Shown here: one piece after another, positions 1 through 6,952 of the stretch
Layout: each line of letters opens with the position of its first letter
How positions within the stretch are numbered: position 1 is the stretch's first letter
DNA from: Muribaculaceae bacterium
Lineage (GTDB): Bacteria; Bacteroidota; Bacteroidia; Bacteroidales; Muribaculaceae
Assembly: GCA_029052265.1 (NCBI GenBank)
Contig: JAIDJJ010000209.1
Coordinates: 1 to 15,244 of the forward strand
Reading direction: 5' to 3'
DNA: 15,244 bases
Position numbers and translations under genes: made by a program
The notes under the pieces: model-generated
Told to the model about the DNA's origin: nothing
The model's input: the letters and a program-made list of their open reading frames with translations, nothing else
Database searches by the model: none

Positions 1-27
1 CTGTTCGCTCCCGGGTGACGTCATTAG

Positions 28-1704
28 CTTGATACCCAGATCCCAGTTTCGCAACAGATCATCGACAATGATTACAGCTGGTTCCGTCCCGCGGCTTCTT
101 CTGTGAGCAACAAGACCGGACGTAACGGCGAGGCTCAGCGTAAATATGACAAGAACAAACAGGAAACGTTGGAATGGCTTGTGAACTACGGCTTTGACAC
201 CGACAGCCACCATTTCAAACTGATGGGGGGATATTCTTATCAATACTTCGTGAATGACGGTCTCAGTGCCGAGAACAAGGATTTTTCCTCAGATCTTCTC
301 GGTCCGGACAATCTTGGTTCGGGCACATACAACAGCAGCGCGATAGGACGGCTTGGAATGGGATCGTATAAAAACGACTCTAAACTGATAGCGTTTTTCG
401 GGCGCGCAAGCTATAATTTTAAGGATAAATATTTCGCCACGTTCTCACTCCGCCACGAAGGATCATCCAAATTCGGAGCCAACCATAAATGGGGTTCATT
501 CCCGGCGGTTTCCGCGGGATGGCGTCTGAGCGAGGAGGAATTCATGAAAGATGTGACGTGGGTCAACGAGCTGAAGCTGCGAGGCGACTACGGGGAGACC
601 GGCAACCAGGATTTCGCGAGCTATCAGTCGCTTTCCACAATGGGATCATGGCAGCTGGTCTATTATAACGGTACGTATATAAAAGAATGGGGATTTGACA
701 AGAATGCGAATCCCGACCTTAAATGGGAGAAAGGGAAGAACTGGAATGTGGGAGTTGATTTCAGTCTTTTCGACAACATGCTTAGCGGAAGTGTAAATTA
801 TTACAGCCGTAAACAACAAGACCTTCTTGGCAATTATAACGTGTCGCTGCCGCCGAACAGTTCCGCCACAACCTTCCTGAACGTGGGTACGATGAGAAAC
901 CGTGGCGTGGAAATAGAATTGACTTTGAATGCAGTCAGAACGAGGAATTTCGACTGGACCACTTCATTTATCGGATCCACTTCCGACAACCGGTTCGTGT
1001 CATTCTCCAACCAGACCCACAAGGGTCAGAAATTCTATTGGCTCAGCTCTTTTCCTGCCTATCCGGGCAATCCCGGCCCGTTGCAGCGCATAGAGGAGGG
1101 GGAACGTATCGGAAATTTCTATACGTTTGAATACGCCGGAGTAGACGACGCCGGCAACTGGCTGATATATTCCAAAGACGGAGACAAGATTCCTGTAGAC
1201 CAGGGGACGGATGATGACAAACGAGTGGTTGGCAACGGATTGCCGAAATTCAATATGTCGTGGAACAATACGTTGCGCTATCGTAATTTCGATCTGACCC
1301 TGTATTTCCGTGGTAATTTCGGTTTTCAGGTATATGACAGCATGAATCTTTATTACGGACTCCAGTCAGCAGCGCCCAACACGAATGTGCTTTCATCTGC
1401 TTATGATGCCAACAAGGCTGTCACGACGGGTAAAAACGTCCACAACAGCTATTTTGTGCATGACGGAGATTTTGTGAAACTTGATGTGGCGACATTGGGT
1501 TACAACTGGAATATCAACTGCCGGTGGGTGAACAGTCTGCGTGTCTATTTCACTGCACGCAATCTCTTTACCGTCAGCAGATACAAAGGGCTTGATATGG
1601 ATGCGTTCGCGGTCAACGGCATGGAACCCGGTGTCCCCGGCAACAAGATAAGTTATTATCCTTCTACAAGACAATATCTTTTTGGCGTACAACTTAATTT
1701 CTAA
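28..1704 (+). CDS. SusC/RagA-family TonB-linked outer membrane protein, C-terminal part
   Basis: This is the beta-barrel half of a SusC-type porin, which imports oligosaccharides across the outer membrane using TonB energy together with its SusD partner. The frame is open from base 28 to the TAA at 1702-1704 and encodes about 558 residues. Typical family stretches are visible, including SSKFGANHKWGSFPAVSAGW, LKLRGDYGETGNQDF and ARNLFTVSRYKGLD. The protein ends in an aromatic-terminated strand, YLFGVQLNF, as expected for an outer-membrane barrel. The signal peptide, carboxypeptidase-like domain and plug are absent, because a full SusC is about 1000 residues and the window starts inside it. Frame 1 has TGA at 16-18 and TAG at 25-27, so either a frameshift or a junction lies at the window edge. 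A GTG at 103 is the first start-like codon but lies inside conserved barrel sequence and is unlikely to be a real start. SusD follows after 4 bases. Confidence 0.9.
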   Translation, partial: LDTQIPVSQQIIDNDYSWFRPAASSVSNKTGRNGEAQRKYDKNKQETLEWLVNYGFDTDSHHFKLMGGYSYQYFVNDGLSAENKDFSSDLLGPDNLGSGTYNSSAIGRLGMGSYKNDSKLIAFFGRASYNFKDKYFATFSLRHEGSSKFGANHKWGSFPAVSAGWRLSEEEFMKDVTWVNELKLRGDYGETGNQDFASYQSLSTMGSWQLVYYNGTYIKEWGFDKNANPDLKWEKGKNWNVGVDFSLFDNMLSGSVNYYSRKQQDLLGNYNVSLPPNSSATTFLNVGTMRNRGVEIELTLNAVRTRNFDWTTSFIGSTSDNRFVSFSNQTHKGQKFYWLSSFPAYPGNPGPLQRIEEGERIGNFYTFEYAGVDDAGNWLIYSKDGDKIPVDQGTDDDKRVVGNGLPKFNMSWNNTLRYRNFDLTLYFRGNFGFQVYDSMNLYYGLQSAAPNTNVLSSAYDANKAVTTGKNVHNSYFVHDGDFVKLDVATLGYNWNINCRWVNSLRVYFTARNLFTVSRYKGLDMDAFAVNGMEPGVPGNKISYYPSTRQYLFGVQLNF

Positions 1705-1708
1705 TATC

Positions 1709-3451
1709 ATGAGATATAATAATATAATCATAAGTGCGCTCGGTCTGCTCCCTTTTTTGACCGCCGGGTGTACGGATCTTGAGGAAACCACCTACGACAT
1801 CATCCCGCAAGACAAATTCTATCAGTCGAAAGAGAACGTGCTTGAAGCATTCGTACATCCCTTCGGACATGGCTACTGGATGTGTCGCGGAGGAATGTAT
1901 TGGTTTGCCGAGCTTTCAGCCGACCAATATATGACCGTCCAGCGTGAGGAGCACTGGTATAACGGAGGGGAATATTTCCGATTTCATTATCACACGTGGA
2001 CAATCGACGACTACGGTGTCAATTCCTCATGGGAGGACGCTTACAGAGGAGTGATCCAATGTAATTCCAATATCGCCGACTTCTCCAGGCTCGATCCCGC
2101 CAAACTCGGGTTCACCGCTCAGGAATTGAACGACTTCATCGCGCAGACACGCGTGCAGAGGGCATGGATGTATATGGTTCTGTTTGATCTGTATCATAAC
2201 ATTCCGGTAGTTACGGATTATCCGTCTACCGACCTCCCGGAACAGTCGGATCCCAAAGATACGTTCGCTTTTATAGAGCGGGAGCTTAAGGAATCAATGT
2301 CTCTGCTCGCGTTAAAAAGTGGAAGTGACGGAAACGGCGTCAAACAGGGTCAATGGACCCAGGGAGGATGCGCGGCGTTGCTCGCGAGGCTATATATGAA
2401 CGCGAGCTGGTGGATAGATGAGGATATGAGCGCCGAAGCGGAAAAATATTGTCAGGACATCATCGACGGTAAATATGGATACTACGAGATAGATCAGCGC
2501 TGGGACGCGCCTTTTGACTGGGACAACGACAAATGTAACGAGATCATTTTCGGCTATCCCTCTTCGTTCGGTGCCGCGCACTGGCTGTATGACACGGAGA
2601 TGTTCTGGCAGGTAGCCCCGTTCCAGGCAACACGTTATTTCAAGTTTACAGACTGGGGCAACTGCAATCCGAAATATGCATTGCAGCCCGGACTTGATCT
2701 TGAGGGTAATGAATATGGTTTCGATCTCGGTAAACCGGTCAGGAAGTTTATGAACTATCCTGATGACGTGCGTCTTAAAAAGTATAAAAATATAGGCGAG
2801 GGAAGCCGCGAAGGTCTTTTCCTTTACGGTTATCTTCCATATGAGAACGATAACGGTGAGACAGAATATGTGAAGTCTGACAACGGCGCCTACACTTTGT
2901 ATATCCGTGACCAGGTGGGAATTTTCCGGGACACACCTCCGGACAACCCCTCCCCCTCCCCATCCAACGGAACCACGACACCGGAATCAGGAATGGCATA
3001 CGGTGATCAGAATTCCGGATGGTGTCTGATCAAATATCCTATCTATCCGTCGGATGATCCTCATAAGATCGAATCCGATTATGCCATGATACGTCTGGCA
3101 GAGATATATTATTATCTTGCAGAAATAAAATTCAATCAGGGTAAAGCCGGCGAGGCTGCTCGGTTGCTCAATCACGTGCGCAGGCGTTATTATCCGGAAG
3201 GTTCTCCGAGTCTGTATCCCGAGGACGGGTCTCAGCTCACCCGTCAGGAGATCATTGACGAATGGGGGCGTGAGTTCATAGGAGAAGGTATGAGGCGACA
3301 GACACTTTGCCGTTTCGGAGTCTTTAACACAGGAATCTGGTGGGACAAGGAACCTGACGCCGACGACCATACGAAGTGGCTGCCGTTGTCACGATCTGTG
3401 TTGGGCGCGAATCCCAAACTCAGGCAGAATCCGGGATATCCGGGTATATAA
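1709..3451 (+). CDS. SusD/RagB-family nutrient-binding outer membrane lipoprotein
   Basis: This is the surface glycan-binding lid that pairs with the SusC porin. The ATG at 1709 is four bases after the SusC stop and gives a 580-residue protein, normal for the family. An upstream in-frame TTG at 1682 would lie inside susC and is rejected. The N-terminus is a lipoprotein signal: a hydrophobic stretch followed by LTAGC, with Cys21 as the lipidated residue. The next residues, TDLEE, are acidic and resemble the Bacteroidetes surface-export signal. Helical TPR-like SusD sequence follows, for example VQRAWMYMVLFDLYHNIPVV and the late segment YAMIRLAEIYYYLAEIKFNQ. The C-terminus contains WGREFIGEGMRRQ and ends NPKLRQNPGYPGI, which is highly typical of SusD/RagB. 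A Pro/Ser-rich loop at roughly residues 409-422 is a local oddity. Ligand specificity cannot be read from the sequence. Confidence 0.95.
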   Translation: MRYNNIIISALGLLPFLTAGCTDLEETTYDIIPQDKFYQSKENVLEAFVHPFGHGYWMCRGGMYWFAELSADQYMTVQREEHWYNGGEYFRFHYHTWTIDDYGVNSSWEDAYRGVIQCNSNIADFSRLDPAKLGFTAQELNDFIAQTRVQRAWMYMVLFDLYHNIPVVTDYPSTDLPEQSDPKDTFAFIERELKESMSLLALKSGSDGNGVKQGQWTQGGCAALLARLYMNASWWIDEDMSAEAEKYCQDIIDGKYGYYEIDQRWDAPFDWDNDKCNEIIFGYPSSFGAAHWLYDTEMFWQVAPFQATRYFKFTDWGNCNPKYALQPGLDLEGNEYGFDLGKPVRKFMNYPDDVRLKKYKNIGEGSREGLFLYGYLPYENDNGETEYVKSDNGAYTLYIRDQVGIFRDTPPDNPSPSPSNGTTTPESGMAYGDQNSGWCLIKYPIYPSDDPHKIESDYAMIRLAEIYYYLAEIKFNQGKAGEAARLLNHVRRRYYPEGSPSLYPEDGSQLTRQEIIDEWGREFIGEGMRRQTLCRFGVFNTGIWWDKEPDADDHTKWLPLSRSVLGANPKLRQNPGYPGI

Positions 3452-3490
3452 TTCTGCCTTAGGGCAATAAGTCCAGAATATTACACGTTA

Positions 3491-3535
3491 AATCTATGGA
3501 TGGATGCCGATTGGTGTCTGTCCATAGATTTTTTT
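3491..3535 (+). terminator. Rho-independent terminator after susCD
   Basis: The arm AATCTATGGA (3491-3500) pairs perfectly with TCCATAGATT (3521-3530). The inner bases 3501-3508 and 3513-3520 continue the pairing with four G-U wobbles, leaving a GATT loop. A run of seven T follows at 3529-3535. The long stem and U-tract make this a convincing intrinsic terminator separating susCD from the GH43 gene. Partial read-through remains possible. Confidence 0.85.
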
Positions 3536-3591
3536 ATTTGCTTCCTGAATAACCATTTGTAATACAATAATCTATATTAACCTTGTAGCCT

Positions 3592-5211
3592 ATGAGACGA
3601 TTTATTATCTGTGCGGCGGTGTCGCTTGCCGCTTCCTTGTTGCCTGTGGATACGATGTCGCAGAATCCATATCTGCCCCTGTGGGAATATATCCCTGACG
3701 GGGAGCCGTATGTTTTTGAAGATCCTGACCGACCCGGGGAGTATCGGGTGTACATATATGGGTCGCATGATTCACTGATTACCGAATATTGCGGAAGGGA
3801 GCAGGTGGTGTGGTCTGCACCTGTCAATCGTCTTGACGACTGGCGTTACGACGGGGTGATCTTTATATCAGACAGGGACCGCGACGGTAATCTTCTTCAT
3901 CCTGACGGCAAAGGAGATGTGCTCTATGCTCCAGATGTGGCGGTTGTGGAGGAACCGGACGGAACAAAGACCTATTATCTCTATCCCAACAATCAGGCTG
4001 GAGGACGTCAGGGGATGGTGGCAAGGAGCAAACGTCCCGACGGTCCCTTTGAGGTGTGCAACTGGAGTCAGACTGATCCGGTGGCTGCTGAGGGTGTCCT
4101 GAGGTTTGATCCTGCGGTTTTTGTGGATGACGACGGACGAGTGTACGGATATTGGGGATTTGAACGTTCATATGCGGCGGAGCTTGATCCGCGGACCATG
4201 GCGACTGTCATCCCCGGAGGGAAGGTCGTGGAAGACCTGATTCCCGGGAGGTTTCAGGATGAACTGTATAAATTCTTTGAGGCGTCGTCCCTTAGGAAAA
4301 TAAAAGATAAATATGTATTCATCTACAGCAGGTATACGCCGGAGGGGGAATTCGGACTGCCTGCCTCAAACTATACGCTCGCATATGCGTATTCCGACAA
4401 TCCGTTGGGTCCGTTCAAATATGGCGGTACAATAATTGATGGCAGGGCACGAGGTCTGGATGAAAACGGCAAAGTCATCCCGACCGCCTATCCGGCAGGC
4501 AATACCCATGGGAGCATATGTGAAATCAATGGCAAATGGTGGGTGTTCTATCACAGGCAGACGGGTACCAATGAATTTTCCCGTCAGGCAATGGTTGCAC
4601 CGATAGAGGTGTCGGTAGAAGAGGGTTCCGGTGGAAAGGTGAGTATTTCAGAAGGAGAATATAATTCGGAGGGCTTCTCTACAGATGGGTTGAATCCTTT
4701 TTACAAGACCCCGGCAGGGCTTGCCTGCTATCTGACAGGACCGTCCGGATCAGGAAATCAGTTCCCGAATTTCTATTTTTCAGGTTCTTACATAAAGCCA
4801 ACTTACTACACCCCCGGATCATATGAATCGCCTTTCAATGAAAAGATCCCTTACAATCCTGTGGTAAACAATACTTCCGGATCAACCGTAGGATATAAAT
4901 ATTTTGATTTCACCAACATTGCCGATTCATCACCGGTGGAGTTCAGATGTCATTTGATTCCGGAAGGGATAGACGGCAGCGTCAGACTGTTGTTGGGATC
5001 GCCGTTCATCAGCCAGGGAGGGAAAGAGATAGGCAGTTTCCATATAAATTCAGATATGCCCCGGGAGATGACGGAAATATGTACCTCCGTGTCCATCCCG
5101 GAAAGTCATAAGGGAAAGCAGCCGCTGTTCCTGCTTTTTGAGTCAGATTCAAAAGATAAGTCGATATGCGAACTTCATGATTTCCGGTTCGCCAAGAAAC
5201 TTCGGCAATAA
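3592..5211 (+). CDS. Secreted glycoside hydrolase family 43 protein with C-terminal beta-rich module
   Basis: This is probably an exo-acting alpha-L-arabinofuranosidase or beta-xylosidase working in the periplasm or at the cell surface on plant hemicellulose or pectin side chains. It has 539 residues from the ATG at 3592, with a signal peptide over about the first 24. Residues 25-340 form the GH43 five-bladed propeller. The motifs are GEPYVFEDPD (38-46), YAPD (112-115), RFDPAVFVDDDG (171-182, with Asp173 the likely pKa modulator), FFEASSLRK (228-236, with Glu230 the likely general acid) and NTHGSICEINGKWWVFYHRQ (304-323). The position that usually carries the catalytic-base Asp before Pro reads Glu38-Pro39. 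Residues about 345-539 are beta-rich and end ICELHDFRF, resembling a CBM6-type or related jelly-roll module. The gene follows the susCD terminator and belongs to the same utilisation locus. The exact substrate is not determinable. Confidence 0.9.
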   Translation: MRRFIICAAVSLAASLLPVDTMSQNPYLPLWEYIPDGEPYVFEDPDRPGEYRVYIYGSHDSLITEYCGREQVVWSAPVNRLDDWRYDGVIFISDRDRDGNLLHPDGKGDVLYAPDVAVVEEPDGTKTYYLYPNNQAGGRQGMVARSKRPDGPFEVCNWSQTDPVAAEGVLRFDPAVFVDDDGRVYGYWGFERSYAAELDPRTMATVIPGGKVVEDLIPGRFQDELYKFFEASSLRKIKDKYVFIYSRYTPEGEFGLPASNYTLAYAYSDNPLGPFKYGGTIIDGRARGLDENGKVIPTAYPAGNTHGSICEINGKWWVFYHRQTGTNEFSRQAMVAPIEVSVEEGSGGKVSISEGEYNSEGFSTDGLNPFYKTPAGLACYLTGPSGSGNQFPNFYFSGSYIKPTYYTPGSYESPFNEKIPYNPVVNNTSGSTVGYKYFDFTNIADSSPVEFRCHLIPEGIDGSVRLLLGSPFISQGGKEIGSFHINSDMPREMTEICTSVSIPESHKGKQPLFLLFESDSKDKSICELHDFRFAKKLRQ

Positions 5212-5270
5212 TTGCGCCGCCCATGTGTTGACATTTTTTATGGGAACATAGAGAGGGGTACATAATGACA

Positions 5271-5305
5271 ATAGCCCGGACATCACTTCAATATGTCCGG
5301 GCTAT
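5271..5305. terminator. Bidirectional hairpin between convergent GH43 genes
   Basis: A perfect 13-bp stem, ATAGCCCGGACAT (5271-5283) with ATGTCCGGGCTAT (5293-5305), encloses a 9-nt loop. It lies between two genes that converge, at 5211 and 5356, so it can serve both strands. U-tracts on either side are weak, so termination rests mainly on the strong G+C-rich stem. Confidence 0.75.
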
Positions 5306-5355
5306 ATTGTAAAGAGGTATTTTATTGAATATAAATTCCTGTCAGGGGAGCTACA

Positions 5356-6444
5356 TTATTTCCAATGGTTTTCGAGGGCTTCTTTTTCCGCTGCGGAAAT
5401 CTGTATGATTGCGCCGTGTTTCGGAGATGAAAAATTAGTGGTTTTCATCACTCCCTCGTTGAAATGACCGAGATTTTTGAAATTCTTGAAGTCGGAAGTC
5501 TCGACAAAACCGAAATTATGAGGATTTATGCTGTAGATGTCATACATTACCACATATTTATCCTCCCCGATGCGTTTCCATACGTTGGGAGCCTCGCACG
5601 CGCCGTCTTCAAAATCAATAAATTCCGGCACATATTGCCATCCGGAATTAATATTGTCGGAAAAAGCCATTTTAATACCCGGAGTTCCGTCGTGTGCGAC
5701 ATATGTTATGCACCATCTGCCATCGTTCGTGCGGCTGATGTCAGCGTCCAGTACCGCTTTTTCAGTATCCGGATATTGGAACAGGATCTGCGGTTCAGTC
5801 ACAAGAGTGGTGAAATCGTCGTCGGTGTATGCATAATACAGATTTGAAGGCTGTATGCCGTCACGCATGGTGAAATATATCATCATTTTCTTTTCTACGG
5901 GATCATAAATGGTCTCGGGTGCCCATGCACATCCGATATTTCCGAATTTCTCGGGGAAAAGCTTGTCGATGCGTAGATTTGTGCGTTTCCAGTTGATGAG
6001 GTCGTCTGATTTCATCAACACGAGTCCCCTATTGTTGCCCCATCCGTATTGTTCTCCCGGGCGTTCCCATTCAGTGTCTCTGAGCCCTTCTTTCTTTGCA
6101 AAGATATGGAGATCGGTCATGGCAAGATAGAAGGCACCGTCCGGACCGCGGGATATATGGGGGTCTCGTATCCCCTTTTGTTCCGCGATAGAGTCGCCGG
6201 CAATCACCGGTTTGCCATCGTTTACAGCGGTGAAGGTGTATCCGTCGGGACTTGTCGCCATGAAAAGGTCATGGGTCTCATCCGTGAAAAACACCATCAG
6301 GTATGCCGCCATATCCTTTTCACTGCAATTCCCGCAACACTGACGGGGATTGTCGGCATAAGCCTGCGCCGGTAGTGCGCAGGCAATCGCGGACAAGCAG
6401 AAAGAGGCACAGCCCGCGATGTAAGAAGAAATCGTCTTGTACAT
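5356..6444 (-). CDS. Secreted glycoside hydrolase family 43 protein (arabinosidase-like)
   Basis: This 362-residue protein is a single-domain GH43 five-bladed propeller, likely removing arabinose or a related sugar from side chains of a plant polysaccharide. The start is the ATG whose complement is at 6442-6444. A signal peptide covers about residues 1-30, with likely cleavage near AQA or AYA. The catalytic positions visible are IRDPHI with Asp94 as general base, CAWAPE at 172-177, VLDADI with Asp233 (or Asp235) as pKa modulator, and GACEAPN with Glu284 as general acid. Segments such as YLAMTDLHIFAKKEG and GWGNNRGLVLMKS are characteristic of a Bacteroides-type GH43 group. An unusual Cys cluster, CCGNC, lies at 36-40 just after the signal peptide. 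The gene converges on the other GH43 gene, so it needs its own promoter. It is distinct in sequence and architecture from the plus-strand GH43 and probably has a complementary specificity. Confidence 0.9.
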   Translation of the reverse strand: MYKTISSYIAGCASFCLSAIACALPAQAYADNPRQCCGNCSEKDMAAYLMVFFTDETHDLFMATSPDGYTFTAVNDGKPVIAGDSIAEQKGIRDPHISRGPDGAFYLAMTDLHIFAKKEGLRDTEWERPGEQYGWGNNRGLVLMKSDDLINWKRTNLRIDKLFPEKFGNIGCAWAPETIYDPVEKKMMIYFTMRDGIQPSNLYYAYTDDDFTTLVTEPQILFQYPDTEKAVLDADISRTNDGRWCITYVAHDGTPGIKMAFSDNINSGWQYVPEFIDFEDGACEAPNVWKRIGEDKYVVMYDIYSINPHNFGFVETSDFKNFKNLGHFNEGVMKTTNFSSPKHGAIIQISAAEKEALENHWK

Positions 6445-6546
6445 GAAAGATATATTTGTTTAGAAATAAAATCGATTGTCAATCATAATTGCCGGAAACG
6501 GAATTGTCTTCAGTATTATTGAATAATCCGGAAGAAATCACCGATA

Positions 6547-6562
6547 CAAAAATACAAAATTA
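6547..6562 (-). promoter_or_regulatory. Possible -7 elements for the minus-strand GH43 gene
   Basis: On the minus strand two adjacent octamers, TAATTTTG (complement of 6555-6562) and TATTTTTG (complement of 6547-6554), match the Bacteroidetes -7 consensus TANNTTTG. They lie about 100 bases upstream of the ATG. No TTTG -33 box is found at the expected spacing, so this is only a candidate. Confidence 0.25.
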
Positions 6563-6566
6563 AAAC

Positions 6567-6678
6567 TATCCACATATCATAGATACGCATCCTGACACCA
6601 TAAATACTCAAATATCCACCAAAAATATGACACGAGGATTTTATAACGGCACCTCTGATGAAACCAGATATGTGGATA
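6567..6678. repeat. Perfect 12-bp inverted repeat, 88-bp spacer
   Basis: TATCCACATATC at 6567-6578 is the exact reverse complement of GATATGTGGATA at 6667-6678. Pairing does not extend in either direction. It could be a pair of operator half-sites or the remnant ends of a small mobile element; nothing in the spacer decides between these. Confidence 0.5.
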
Positions 6679-6874
6679 CGGTGGAAAAGTTTGAAATATG
6701 AAAGTAAAATCAGCCACCGAAGAAGTCTGAGAATATTTCAGAGAGGAGTCCTCAAAATAAATGAAAGAGTAATATTGGTAATATTTGCCGTAAAAATGGC
6801 AATATATTGGATGAAATAGATATAATTTAACCTATGGGTTGTGCGTTAATAAATTAGCTTGATTCCCGCAAATC

Positions 6875-6899
6875 AGATATCAAGTTGCGAAGATATCAA
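6875..6899 (+). repeat. Direct repeat AGATATCAA x2, 16-bp period
   Basis: AGATATCAA occurs at 6875-6883 and again at 6891-6899, about 36-60 bases before the start of the redox/Tat operon. A 16-bp spacing of identical half-sites would suit a tandem-binding regulator, but no known binding motif was recognised. Confidence 0.45.
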
Positions 6900-6901
6900 T
6901 C

Positions 6902-6952
6902 TTTCATCATGAAATCATTTACTTACCTTTCATTATGAAAATATTTACCTTG
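6902..6952 (+). repeat. Tandem imperfect duplication of the start-codon region
   Basis: TTTCATCATGAAATCATTTA (from 6902) is followed 26 bases later by TTTCATTATGAAAATATTTA (from 6928). The two copies differ at only three or four positions in the aligned 20. Each copy contains an ATG at the same place (6909 and 6935), so the true start codon has a decoy copy upstream. Confidence 0.6.
6909..6938 (+). CDS. Possible 9-residue leader ORF overlapping the polyferredoxin start
   Basis: The ATG at 6909 opens a nine-codon frame, MKSFTYLSL, ending in TGA at 6936-6938. The stop overlaps the next ATG as ATGA (6935-6938). This is the arrangement used for translational coupling, and the leader lies inside the duplicated start region. 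The peptide has no recognisable attenuation signature such as a run of one amino acid. Whether it is translated is unknown. Confidence 0.3.
   Translation: MKSFTYLSL

Larger units (their letters stand above)
6445..6934. other. Divergent intergenic region (490 bp)
   Basis: This A+T-rich gap separates the minus-strand GH43 gene from the plus-strand redox/Tat operon and must hold the start signals of both. I see a perfect 12-bp inverted repeat (6567-6578 with 6667-6678), an imperfect hairpin around 6781-6808, a 9-bp direct repeat AGATATCAA (6875-6883 and 6891-6899), and a duplicated start-codon region (from 6902). No long coding frame was recognised. No complete Bacteroidetes promoter for the plus-strand operon could be identified with confidence. 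Confidence 0.7.

Noticed and set aside
3556..3585. TTTG and TAACCTTG as a promoter for the plus-strand GH43 gene
   Set aside because: The -7 box has one mismatch, the spacer is 18 nt, and the box ends only six bases before the ATG, which would leave no leader.
6858..6885. CTTGAT...ATCAAG as an FNR-type oxygen-response site
   Set aside because: FNR half-sites are separated by four bases; here the gap is about fifteen to sixteen, so the match is only superficial.
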